A stretch of DNA of 46,876 bases from Phycisphaeraceae bacterium (lineage in GTDB: Bacteria > Planctomycetota > Phycisphaerae > Phycisphaerales > UBA1924), in NCBI GenBank assembly GCA_019636535.1, contig JAHBXK010000028.1, forward strand, positions 1 through 46,876. Reading direction: 5' to 3'. The notes beneath the pieces are model-generated. The model saw only the letters and a program-made list of their open reading frames with translations, did not search any database and was not told the DNA's origin. This document shows positions 16,317 through 24,171 of this stretch, piece by piece. A program made the translations under genes and the position numbers. Each line of letters begins with the position of its first letter. The first letter of the stretch is position 1.

Positions 16317-19001
16317 TCAGTCCTCAATCTCGACGACGACTTCGTCCTCGACCTCGCCGAGCTCGGCATGAAGTGCGTCAACTGCTACGCGGAGGGCGTC
16401 ATAGATGGTGACTTCGTGGCCCTGAATCTCGAGCGTCACTGCGAGACAGTATTGCGCCGCGGCGTCGGGATCATGGTTCCATCCCTCGTGGCCGACCACC
16501 GCGATGCAGAAGCTCTCTGGCAACGCGTTGGACTTCACGACCGCCCAGTCTTTCTGGACGGTGCCGCTGTTGCGGCGGGCCGACCGGATGAGGCCTGCGT
16601 CGACCTTCTCCTGGAGCGTCCACGGGAGAACGCTGCCGTCTATCGTCGTGCCTTCTTGCCCCTCCTCCTTGAGTGAGCGGACGCGAAAGCTGTCGATGGA
16701 TTCGCCAAGTTTGCTGCTCTTCCAGTCAACCCAGGTGGAGAGGTATCGTCGCAGGTTGCGGCGCGTTCGCCGGGGCTGCGCCACGTAGGAGAGGGTCACA
16801 TCGATGCGGACGTCGTACTCATCGCCCGCCCGACGGAGTTCCATCGGAATGGGTATCTGGTAGATGTGGCACTCGCGGGCACGGATCGACGTGACGCCGC
16901 TGGTGATAAGGGTGGCGCGGTGGTCGGTATTGGTCGTCGCGCGGGTGACATCGGGGATGCCAAAGCCGATCCAGCGGATGATCGCGCCCGCCTGTTCCAA
17001 TAGCGCCTGACGGGCGTTCCCATTTCGGCGGGCGTCGGGGGAGCGGAGTTGATTCAGGACGTCCTCGGCCCATTCGGGCCACTGCGCCGACTGGACGACG
17101 AGCGCTCGGTAGAGCAGCGCTGGTTCGTCGGGCAGTACCTGTTGCACTGCTGCGGCGATTCGTGCCACCTTCGGCGTGGCGTACGACGTACCGGCGTCGT
17201 CCTTCGCCATTGCCGGTGACGGCGGATGCATGGTCGAACGGACCAGTTCAGGGCAGACGCCGGGCACACGGCTGCCGACAATCACGTCCGGTGGACTGTT
17301 GGACGTACGGACGGCATCGCCACCATACTCGACCACCTCAGGCTTGATGACGCCCCAGATTCCGAAGCCGGAGCGGGAGAACGCTGACGGATGGCCCCGG
17401 TCCTCCGCAAACGATGTCCAGCCACCGTTCTGGAACGCGCCGTAGGCGACCGACCCGACGGTGAGGGCCTGAAGACTCTGAGCTGGATTGGCGACGCGAC
17501 AGGAGTCCTCGCATAGATATGCAGGAAACTGCCGGTCGGCGACAAGGTGTTCCTTGACGCCGATAAACGGAGGGCTTGCCGATGTCGCGATATTGCCCGC
17601 GCTCTGAACGACCAAGATGTCATGCTGGTTGCAGAGGGCGTCGATCTCGGCGGCCCACGCCGACATGTAACGGGTGCGGGCGGGTGCGGTAGCGTTGACT
17701 GAGTGATTGAAGAGCCGCGTACGGCGTCCGTTGAGGTGGAAGTGCTCAATGGCCGCACGAATCGCCGACGGAGGGAAGAGTTCCTCCGGCATCCGGTTGT
17801 GCTCATTGAGCACACGCGCGTTCTGAACCCAAAACGGCAGTTGAGGCTGACCATCCTGCGGAACACTCTCGCCATACAGCACCGCTCCTGCAACGCGCGT
17901 CCCGTGTCCACCAGGAGCAACGTAGTCGGCAACGTCCGTCGAGGTCGCGCCGGGAAGAAAGCAGCACGAAGTCGCGGAGTCGATCGCCGGAGCCAGCAGG
18001 ACGTGCCCTTCCTGAATGCCACTGTCGATCACGCAAACAGCCGGCGCATCGGCAGAAGGCGGCGACGGCGCGGCGGCCCTGAGCGGAGCCGCTCCGCCAG
18101 CGTCGGCGTACTGTGGCAGCGCGATGTCCTCAGGTTCGACGACCTCAAAGATGTAGGGGTAGTTGAGAACCAAGTCCTTTAGGCCCGTACCTCGGATCTT
18201 GAGCCGGACCGAGAAGCTGTCAGGCAGGACAGCAACCGCCAACGCGTCGTCGTGCAGCATGTGCATGATCTCCGCGTCGTAGCTCCGAACAAAGGCGATC
18301 AGTTCGAGTTGGCGCTCGCTGCAGAGCCGTTCCCAACTCTCGTAGGCTTCCGCGCGGAGTCGTGCCCATTCGGCCTGCTTCCTGGCCCAGGAAGTGTCCG
18401 TGTCGCGCTTACCTCGCTTTGGGGGTGTGGTGATCTCCTTGATGCCCGTGCAGGCAACACCGACATCGACCACGAACAGCCTTTCGTCGGGCACATTAGG
18501 CCACAACCGGAACAGCCGCTCCGAGAGGATGCGCTGTACCCGATCCGACTGGTCTGGATCGTCATAGAGCTTGTGTACCGATGCGATCGTTGCCGATCCG
18601 TGCACGTTGACCGCAAACGCATTGACCATTTGCGTAAAGGCCGCGAGGTCGATGTCCTCAGACGCGACCAGAACGAATCCCTCCTCTTGCTCAGCGACAA
18701 TCTCAAAGGCAAACTTGTCGCGCAGTACGTCGAGATCGAGTCCAGGGTCGACCTTGATAAGAATCGGTTTGCCGGCGGGGAGAACGGGGAGATTCTGCTG
18801 TTGTCGTTGAGTCTCCTGTGCGCGCCAGTTGCCCCCGAGCGTGCCAGCAGCAGTGCTGAGGTCCGCGCTGTGCTCCGCACGTCGAACGTCACGATTGGCT
18901 ACTGTCTGCGGCGACGTGCTTCCGCCGCCGCGCAGCTTGGCTCGCCCTTGGTAGCGCAGGAGAAGCGGGAGGTGCTCGAACTGGTGATTGGATGGCATCA
19001 A
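16317..19001 (-). CDS. ietS: Subtilisin-like serine protease of an ietAS-type system (IetS-like)
   Basis: The 894-aa protein has all three S8 catalytic elements: Asp326 (VCVIDSG), His366 (GGHGTRVAGA) and Ser606 (GTSYATP), with the oxyanion Asn in SAGN near 470. A long N-terminal part (1-315) and C-terminal part (610-894) have no other family I recognise. There is no signal peptide, so it acts in the cytoplasm. Its ATG overlaps the stop of the AAA+ ATPase gene (ATGA). The AAA+ plus S8 protease pair is ietAS, first described as a plasmid stability pair in Agrobacterium and later as an antiphage defence. The symbol is given by gene pairing and fold. Confidence 0.8.
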   Translation of the reverse strand: MMPSNHQFEHLPLLLRYQGRAKLRGGGSTSPQTVANRDVRRAEHSADLSTAAGTLGGNWRAQETQRQQQNLPVLPAGKPILIKVDPGLDLDVLRDKFAFEIVAEQEEGFVLVASEDIDLAAFTQMVNAFAVNVHGSATIASVHKLYDDPDQSDRVQRILSERLFRLWPNVPDERLFVVDVGVACTGIKEITTPPKRGKRDTDTSWARKQAEWARLRAEAYESWERLCSERQLELIAFVRSYDAEIMHMLHDDALAVAVLPDSFSVRLKIRGTGLKDLVLNYPYIFEVVEPEDIALPQYADAGGAAPLRAAAPSPPSADAPAVCVIDSGIQEGHVLLAPAIDSATSCCFLPGATSTDVADYVAPGGHGTRVAGAVLYGESVPQDGQPQLPFWVQNARVLNEHNRMPEELFPPSAIRAAIEHFHLNGRRTRLFNHSVNATAPARTRYMSAWAAEIDALCNQHDILVVQSAGNIATSASPPFIGVKEHLVADRQFPAYLCEDSCRVANPAQSLQALTVGSVAYGAFQNGGWTSFAEDRGHPSAFSRSGFGIWGVIKPEVVEYGGDAVRTSNSPPDVIVGSRVPGVCPELVRSTMHPPSPAMAKDDAGTSYATPKVARIAAAVQQVLPDEPALLYRALVVQSAQWPEWAEDVLNQLRSPDARRNGNARQALLEQAGAIIRWIGFGIPDVTRATTNTDHRATLITSGVTSIRARECHIYQIPIPMELRRAGDEYDVRIDVTLSYVAQPRRTRRNLRRYLSTWVDWKSSKLGESIDSFRVRSLKEEGQEGTTIDGSVLPWTLQEKVDAGLIRSARRNSGTVQKDWAVVKSNALPESFCIAVVGHEGWNHDPDAAAQYCLAVTLEIQGHEVTIYDALRVAVDALHAELGEVEDEVVVEIED

Positions 19002-20011
19002 GTAGCCCTGTGCTCGCCGCTCTTGTGTCGATGAGCCTCATCGATTGCCTCGCGAAGCTGTGCTTCGGTGACAGTCTTGCGTCCCTTGAGTACTGCGGTC
19101 TTTGCCGCGTCGCGGGCAGCTTTGACTACCATGGCGGCGGAAGCCCCCGTCAACTCATCAACCAGTGCCTGCCAATTCACATGCTCATCCACCGTGACGG
19201 CAGAGAGAGTCATGTGCAGGAGGCGTGTGATCTCAGTAGTCCCCGGTGGAGGCACGAGAAACACGTCGTCGAATCGCCGGAAGAGCGCTTCGTCCAGCGA
19301 GGACTCAACGTTCGTCGTCGCCACGAGCAATCCTGGCGCGTCGTACTCCTCCATGAGCTGAAGGAGCGAGTTGACGATTCGATTGGCCTCACCGATGTCC
19401 TTGCTGTTGGTGCGCGACCGAGCGATGAAGTCGCACTCGTCCAGCAGCAGCACGCACGGGCGTTCCTTCGCGGCGATGAAGACGCTTCGAAGGTTTGATG
19501 CCGACTCTCCGAAGTAGGAGGACAGCAGCGCATCGAAGCGAACCTTCATCAAGGGCAACCCGGTGTTCCACGCGAGGCGCCTGGCCCCCAAGGTCTTGCC
19601 GCAACCCGGCGGGCCGTACAACAGTACCGTCTTGCGAGGTCGAAGGCCGTACGCTCCTAGCCGCTCTCTCGCAGCGTACTCGCACTCGATTCGCGCAAAG
19701 CGCTCCTCCGTGGCCGCAGGAAGCACCATGTCGTGCTCGAGATCCTCTCGCGGGATGATTGTCGCAAGCTGCTCGCCGTGGCGTCTGCTCTGGGGCAGTT
19801 CGCGCAGTGTCGACGCTCGATCGGATGACTGGAGGCCGTGCGGTCCCGGACGGCGCTTCGCGTCACTCAGGATCGCCTCGAGCTGATCGGCGAGTCGCCG
19901 GTGTCCTGTCTTGCGCTCTGCGTCAACCACCTTCTGCGCGAGGCGATCAAGATCAGGCTGCGAGCCGTCTGCAATCGCGCGGATAAGGCGCTTGAGAATG
20001 TCAGCATTCAT
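18998..20011 (-). CDS. ietA: AAA+ ATPase of an ietAS-type system (IetA-like)
   Basis: The 337-aa protein has an N-terminal helical region of about 110 residues, then an AAA+ core. Walker A is GPPGCGKT (133-140), Walker B is VLLLDECDF (about 187-194), a sensor-1 type VATTN follows, and an R-finger type DEALFRRFDDVF comes after it. The C-terminal lid ends near residue 325. It resembles FtsH/Cdc48-like remodelling ATPases without the protease. Overlaps of 4 nt couple it to the wHTH gene before and the subtilase gene after. In ietAS the ATPase is thought to control or feed the protease. Confidence 0.8.
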   Translation of the reverse strand: MNADILKRLIRAIADGSQPDLDRLAQKVVDAERKTGHRRLADQLEAILSDAKRRPGPHGLQSSDRASTLRELPQSRRHGEQLATIIPREDLEHDMVLPAATEERFARIECEYAARERLGAYGLRPRKTVLLYGPPGCGKTLGARRLAWNTGLPLMKVRFDALLSSYFGESASNLRSVFIAAKERPCVLLLDECDFIARSRTNSKDIGEANRIVNSLLQLMEEYDAPGLLVATTNVESSLDEALFRRFDDVFLVPPPGTTEITRLLHMTLSAVTVDEHVNWQALVDELTGASAAMVVKAARDAAKTAVLKGRKTVTEAQLREAIDEAHRHKSGEHRAT

Positions 20012-20277
20012 AGGGTCACAGTCCTTCTCGATCTGCCTTGAGATCGGTGCGCCGCGTCGGATTCATTCGGTGCCAAGACGTACCGCCAACCGCTGCCGCA
20101 CCTCTTGGCGCGAATGGGGTGTCCTCGTTCTCGCAGCGCCGTCACATCCCGAGAGACGGTCGGAACCGACACCCCGAGTTGCTCGGCGATCGTCGGCGTG
20201 GAGAACCGGCCAGCGCGGACCATCTCCAGGACCGACCGAAGGCGTTGTTCGATTGTGAACGATCGCTCGTACAGCAT
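20008..20277 (-). CDS. Winged-helix regulator of the ietAS-like cassette
   Basis: The 89-aa protein starts at 20277. An HTH_11/DeoR-type winged helix spans about residues 10-65: RSVLEMVRAGRFSTPTIAEQLGVSVPTVSRDVTALRERGHPI is the two-helix unit and recognition helix, followed by a wing (RCGSGWRYVL). It is ATGA-coupled to the ATPase gene, so it is the first gene of a three-gene cassette. A perfect CTATC/GATAG inverted repeat lies 30 to 46 nt upstream of its start, a likely operator. It is probably an autoregulator that keeps the defence genes low. The third gene is not part of the ietAS pair as I know it. Confidence 0.75.
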   Translation of the reverse strand: MLYERSFTIEQRLRSVLEMVRAGRFSTPTIAEQLGVSVPTVSRDVTALRERGHPIRAKRCGSGWRYVLAPNESDAAHRSQGRSRRTVTL

Positions 20278-20306
20278 GCAGGGGCTCCGATGGCCGCGAG
20301 GGGAGG

Positions 20307-20323
20307 CTATCGGTAGATGATAG
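20307..20323. promoter_or_regulatory. Inverted repeat, likely operator of the defence cassette
   Basis: CTATC at 20307-20311 and GATAG at 20319-20323 are a perfect inverted repeat with a 7-nt centre. It lies between the start of the winged-helix gene (20277) and the end of the zinc-ribbon gene (20340), so it sits in the only possible promoter region of the cassette. Binding by the winged-helix protein is inferred. Confidence 0.5.
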
Positions 20324-20339
20324 ACTTGGGGTCCAGAAA

Positions 20340-20522
20340 TCACAGCGGTGCCTCTCGTGTCGTGATCCGCCGACCGCAGTTCCGGCATTCCCGCCGCCGG
20401 ATCACCCTCCCGCCACACGCACGCTGGGTGTAGACCACCCGGAGGTGGGCGCAGCCGCAGGCCGGGCACCGCAGGCCGCGCTGCTCCTCGGGCTTTGGGT
20501 TCGGGGCCGCCTTGCCGCTCAC
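20340..20522 (-). CDS. Small NrdR-type zinc-ribbon protein
   Basis: The 60-aa protein starts with GTG at 20522, overlapping the terminase stop (GTGA). It has CPAC (Cys19, Cys22), Cys24, Cys36 and CRNC (Cys46, Cys49), with the segment GGRVIRRRECRNCGRRITT. That is very close to the zinc ribbon of the ribonucleotide reductase repressor NrdR (GG.IRRRREC..CG.RFTT), but the ATP-cone domain is missing. It may bind DNA or help packaging. No such partner is standard for terminase, so the role is open. Confidence 0.65.
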   Translation of the reverse strand: MSGKAAPNPKPEEQRGLRCPACGCAHLRVVYTQRACGGRVIRRRECRNCGRRITTREAPL

Positions 20523-22792
20523 GCCTTGGCCCTCCGGATCTCCGACAGCCGGACCCGGGGCCGAACTTCCGGCTTCGCGTCTGTTCCGAACAGCACCGCG
20601 CCTTGCATCGAGGCCGCCACCGCCGCGCCGACAAGGCAGTCGAGCCAGTGGTTGTCGGCTCCGCTCAGGCGGAGCTTCCACTCGTCCACCGTCCGGCCGC
20701 GACCGGTCGTCTGGACCCGGTACTCGCTGGTCAGGTGGTCGGCGAGGAGCCGGTGGGCCTCCGGGGCGCGGCCAAAGAGCGAGAGACAGCCGGGGTCGCC
20801 CATCGGGACCGCCAGTCGCGCGTGCACGAAGCTCTTCCAGTAGTTGCTGTCGAAGAGCGCATGGCGCACGCCGCGGCGACCGGTCACCACCGGCACGCGC
20901 CAGTTGAGCCCGATGCGTTCCCCGCGCTTGCGCTTGTGCTCGGCGAAGGGGATGCTCGAGGCGCCGACGTAGCGGCCGTGACCGGGCATAACGATCCCGC
21001 CGAAGCTCGTCTGGCGGCAGAACTGGTAGACGACGTCCGACGACTGGCCCCAGTTGGCGTCGATCAGGCAACGCTCGACGCGCACCTCTGATCCGTCGTC
21101 GCGTCGCCACGCCCGGCCGATGCGCTCCGCGACCAGCGCCTCGAGGCCGGCGTAGATCGCGCCTTCCTGGCCTGCGCGCGGCAGCGCCGTCTGGAGCGTG
21201 ACACGAGCGTCGCGGAGGGAGAAGTACGCCGCCTTCTGATCCGGCCACGCGCCGTAGTCCACGACGTAGCCGGTGAAGTCGTCCTCCCATGCCACGACGA
21301 GCCAGAACAGCAGCTTCCCCTGCACGTCGATGAACATCGTGAGCCGAGTGCACGACACCGGCACGACGCCGCGCTGGATACCGTTGGTCTTGGCGGCGAT
21401 CTGCTCGGCGGTGAGCAGATCGTCGTCCGCTGTCACCTCGGGCAGCGGCTCGTTCTGGTACTCCGCCCAGAACGCGGCCTCGTCCAGACATCGCAGGTTC
21501 ATGGCGTGCTGGATGGCCGACCGCTCGTCGTGGTTGAAGCGGGCGGGCCACGCGACCACCGCGCCCTCGTCCATCGCCGTGCGGTTGGCCTCGTAGAACT
21601 CGGTGGCTTCCGCGATGCCTCGGTCGTTGCGGAGCCCATCGGCGCGGAGCTCGGCATAGCGTGCCCACAGCGACTCGGCGCTCGGGAACGCGTACACCAT
21701 CTTGGTGCGCTCGCCTTGCCACGCGGGGTGCTTGTCGCGGTCGAGCAGTCGATCCGCGAGGTCGTCGGGCCGCACGACCGTCAGCGTCATGAGGCCCGCG
21801 ATCTTCTTCCCCGGTCCTGCGAGACCGAGGATCGCACCGGCAAGGATGCGCTCGCGCGCCGCGCACTGGCTCGGGCTGCGCGCTGACTCGTCCGTCTGCG
21901 GATCGTCGATCAGGACCAGCGATGGTCGCACGCTCTGGCCATCGGGGAGCTTGCGCTTCATGCCGCGGATGCGACCGGTGATGCCCGCGACCGCGATGAT
22001 CGCGCCGGACGCGCGCGAGCCCGCGATCGTCGGCATCACCATCTCCTTCGCGGTCCAGCCGATGTGCGTCGGCTCGCCGTTGTGGAGCTGGCCCGAGGCA
22101 CGCTGGTGGATTCCCTCAAGGCAGCGGATCGGGAAGCACGCCTCGGGGAAGTCGTCGAGCAGCCGCTCGTTGTTCTCCAGCTCGCTCTTGATGCTCTCCA
22201 GCATCGAAGCGGCGTGCTCCTCGTCGCTTCCGATCAGGCACACGAACTGCCGCGCACCGATCAGGATCGCCCAGAGGCACGCGATCTCGCACAGCGTCGT
22301 CTTGCCGCTGCCTCTCGGCATCGCCATCGCGAAGAGTCCGCCCTCGAGCACGGCCTGCTCGATCTTGGCGATGACCTTCAGGTGATCGTCCGACCACGGC
22401 AGGTGGAACGTCTGCGGGAAGTACGTGTCGCAGAAGAGCCGGAACGACCTCGAGCAGCGATCCTTCCGGTCCGCGTCTCCGATCGGCGGCAGCTCGCCGA
22501 TGTTGCGGCCCGAGAGCGATAGCGCCGCGGCGCGGGCTCGCTGCCGCTCCCGCTCGGCGTCGTAGCCGGTCAAAGCATCGGACTTCGCCTCGGGCTTCGG
22601 CGCGTGGCGGATCGAGACGAGCCAGGCGACGTAGCGGAAGAGGTCGACGGTCTTGCCATCGCCGATCCGGAAGCCCGCCCGCGTGCGGTGGCGGTGCAGC
22701 TGCCGCTCGCCGATCACCTCGCCCAGCGGGGTCGAGTTGAGCAGGCGGCACGCGTCGCTCGGCTTGAGGTTGCGCGGGTCAATCTTCGCCAC
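20519..22792 (-). CDS. Terminase large subunit
   Basis: I start this 757-aa protein at the GTG at 22792, 5 nt after a GGAGG; a GTG at 22798 overlaps that ribosome site. The ATPase has Walker A PRGSGKTT (about 159-166) and Walker B SLVLIDDPQ (about 291-299), with a QNEP-type motor-nuclease linker later. A nuclease domain of about 250 residues follows, with acidic residues in FIDVQG and DANWG. The protein packages DNA into the prohead and cuts it. Residues 8-62 form an extra N-terminal helical domain that resembles the product of the gene just upstream. Confidence 0.85.
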   Translation of the reverse strand: MAKIDPRNLKPSDACRLLNSTPLGEVIGERQLHRHRTRAGFRIGDGKTVDLFRYVAWLVSIRHAPKPEAKSDALTGYDAERERQRARAAALSLSGRNIGELPPIGDADRKDRCSRSFRLFCDTYFPQTFHLPWSDDHLKVIAKIEQAVLEGGLFAMAMPRGSGKTTLCEIACLWAILIGARQFVCLIGSDEEHAASMLESIKSELENNERLLDDFPEACFPIRCLEGIHQRASGQLHNGEPTHIGWTAKEMVMPTIAGSRASGAIIAVAGITGRIRGMKRKLPDGQSVRPSLVLIDDPQTDESARSPSQCAARERILAGAILGLAGPGKKIAGLMTLTVVRPDDLADRLLDRDKHPAWQGERTKMVYAFPSAESLWARYAELRADGLRNDRGIAEATEFYEANRTAMDEGAVVAWPARFNHDERSAIQHAMNLRCLDEAAFWAEYQNEPLPEVTADDDLLTAEQIAAKTNGIQRGVVPVSCTRLTMFIDVQGKLLFWLVVAWEDDFTGYVVDYGAWPDQKAAYFSLRDARVTLQTALPRAGQEGAIYAGLEALVAERIGRAWRRDDGSEVRVERCLIDANWGQSSDVVYQFCRQTSFGGIVMPGHGRYVGASSIPFAEHKRKRGERIGLNWRVPVVTGRRGVRHALFDSNYWKSFVHARLAVPMGDPGCLSLFGRAPEAHRLLADHLTSEYRVQTTGRGRTVDEWKLRLSGADNHWLDCLVGAAVAASMQGAVLFGTDAKPEVRPRVRLSEIRRAKA

Positions 22793-23048
22793 GCGCACCT
22801 CCGCCCGCGGAGTTGGCGGTCTCCTTCACGAGCCACGCCGCGTAGTGGACGAGGTTGACGCTGCCGTCGGCGTTCGTCGGCGCACCAGCCTCGATGTCGG
22901 CGATCAGCATCGCCTCCGTGACTTCGTCGCCGCCGAGGCGCGTGAGCACCCGGGCCGCATCCGCGACGGAGAGCGCGGCCGGGTTCAGCCGCTCCGGGTC
23001 GCCCCCGCCCCCGGAATGGGAACCGGAGTTAGGCGCGTGTTGGGCCAT
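22779..23048 (-). CDS. Small terminase-like helical protein
   Basis: I start this 89-aa protein at the ATG at 23048, with GGAGG 8 nt upstream. A longer frame from a GTG at 23132 is possible. Its core (about 25-75) reads ALSVADAARVLTRLGG..VTEAMLIADIEAGAP, then DGSVNLVHYAAWLV. The N-terminal domain of the large terminase has the same order: SDACRLLNSTPLGEV, then GKTVDLFRYVAWLV. Position before the large subunit and a 20-nt overlap fit a small terminase or its DNA-recognition part. The function is inferred from place and similarity. Confidence 0.6.
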   Translation of the reverse strand: MAQHAPNSGSHSGGGGDPERLNPAALSVADAARVLTRLGGDEVTEAMLIADIEAGAPTNADGSVNLVHYAAWLVKETANSAGGGARGED

Positions 23049-23254
23049 GTGGCCGCCCTCCGGGAGCGCCTTCCGGACCTGCATCCCGCCACGGTCGGCC
23101 ACCGTGGCGGCCCTCGGCGCGGAGTTGCCCACATTCGTCGAAAGCCCGGCGGAATCCGGCGAAACGGCCTTGATGTTCTTCGCGCCTCACGCCCTTGTGT
23201 GTCCAACGCGGGACGCATTCCGCAGCCCGCCAAACGCCTCGAACGGAGAACCCC
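23049..23254. other. Divergent intergenic region between terminase and the small-gene operon
   Basis: The 206 bp hold the start regions of two opposite operons. I see a CCGGCGGAA and CCGGCGAAA pair near 23147-23166 and short palindromes around CCACGGTCGG..CCACCGTGG, but no clear -35/-10 pair and no copy of the 37-bp motif. Part of it is in frame with an upstream extension of the small terminase gene. Confidence 0.4.
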
Positions 23255-23518
23255 ATGAAGAACGCAGCCAACGACGCCAGCCAGACCCAGCGCACCGCGA
23301 CCAGCGCGTACGCCGCCGCCCGCAACGACATCGCCCGGCTCCTCGACGTCCTCGACATGGAGCTCGCCAAGCACGACGAGCGTGCCAAGGCCGACGCGAA
23401 GAACTGGGGCTTCGCGGGCAACCTCCAGAAGCTCCGCTGCGACCTCGTCGACGCGGTCGCCTTCATCGCCGGGATGGACCGCAACGAGGTCGAGGCCTTC
23501 CTCGACGACGCCGCCTGA
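23255..23518 (+). CDS. Small conserved-looking protein, first of plus-strand operon
   Basis: The 87-aa protein starts at the ATG at 23255, with GGAGA 5 nt upstream. It is acidic and helical (RNDIARLLDVLDMELAKHDERAKAD, then LQKLRCDLVDAVAFIAGMDRNEVEAFLDD) with one Cys and no membrane segment. I recognise no family. It opens a run of five plus-strand genes that ends at a hairpin near 25000. Its place next to the packaging genes and its small size suit an early phage protein acting on host functions, but nothing shows which. Confidence 0.6.
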   Translation: MKNAANDASQTQRTATSAYAAARNDIARLLDVLDMELAKHDERAKADAKNWGFAGNLQKLRCDLVDAVAFIAGMDRNEVEAFLDDAA

Positions 23519-23551
23519 ACCCCCCTCCAGCCACCAACCACGGAGACCACC

Positions 23552-23860
23552 ATGACCACGAACGCCGCCAACGACGAACGCACCTGGCACATCGAGTACG
23601 CGAAGCGCTCGCTCGCGAGCATGACCGACGATGCCAAGGCCGACGTCCGGGCCAAGATCGACTGGATTCGCGGGCGGCTCGACGAGGCCGAGCACCGGCT
23701 CGACCGGGGCGAGATGCCCAACACCTGCGGCATCCTGCAGGCAAGCGCGATGGAGCTCGAGATGGCGCTCGCCCGTCTCGCCGCGATGCGCGACGCGACG
23801 CCCGCCATCAAGATCCTGACGGACGCCCTCGACGCCGACGCGAAGAAGGAGGCGCGATGA
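23552..23860 (+). CDS. Small helical protein of unknown function
   Basis: The 102-aa protein follows a GGAGA ribosome site and begins MTTNAANDERTWHIEYAKRSLASM. It is a helix-rich, highly charged protein (KIDWIRGRLDEAEHRLDRGEMP..GILQASAMELEMALARLAAM) that could form a helical hairpin. No family was recognised. Its stop overlaps the next ATG (ATGA), so the two are probably translated together. The acidic, coiled pattern is shared with its neighbours in the operon. Confidence 0.6.
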   Translation: MTTNAANDERTWHIEYAKRSLASMTDDAKADVRAKIDWIRGRLDEAEHRLDRGEMPNTCGILQASAMELEMALARLAAMRDATPAIKILTDALDADAKKEAR

Positions 23861-24117
23861 CCACGCAGCCCGATCCCGAGCGCGACGCCGCGATCCTCGA
23901 GATCGCCCGACGCGAGACGCCCTTCGAGACGCTGACCCCGACGCGGTCGGGGGCCGACTTCCGCGAGGTCGCCGTCTGGACGATCGAGCAGGCGCTCACC
24001 GCCGCCTACGAGGCTGGGCGCGAGGCAGGCCGCAAGGCCGAGCGCAAGCGGCGAACGCCGACCCGATGCCAATGCCCGGCCTGCGGCCGGGAGATCCGAA
24101 TCACGCCAGTCACCTGA
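23857..24117 (+). CDS. Small protein with a C-terminal zinc-binding tail
   Basis: The 86-aa protein starts at 23857, with AAGGAGG 5 nt upstream and an ATGA overlap. The N-terminal 60 residues are helical and charged (ILEIARRETPFETL..FREVAVWTIEQALTAAYEAGREAGRKAERKRR). The end reads CQCPACGREIRI, a CxCxxC knuckle that may bind zinc. No family was recognised. A hairpin with a 9-bp stem begins inside its stop codon and could end or thin out transcription here. Confidence 0.55.
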   Translation: MTTQPDPERDAAILEIARRETPFETLTPTRSGADFREVAVWTIEQALTAAYEAGREAGRKAERKRRTPTRCQCPACGREIRITPVT

Positions 24118-24138
24118 AGCCCGCACGTCGCGGGCTTC
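24116..24138 (+). terminator. Strong hairpin after the zinc-knuckle gene
   Basis: GAAGCCCGC at 24116-24124 and GCGGGCTTC at 24130-24138 form a perfect 9-bp stem with a 5-nt loop. It starts in the stop codon of the upstream gene and is followed by GCTGTTTC, a short T-containing tract. It may be a weak terminator or attenuator, because two more genes follow in the same direction. Confidence 0.55.
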
Positions 24139-24171
24139 GCTGTTTCTCACACCTCCACAAGGAGCATGACC

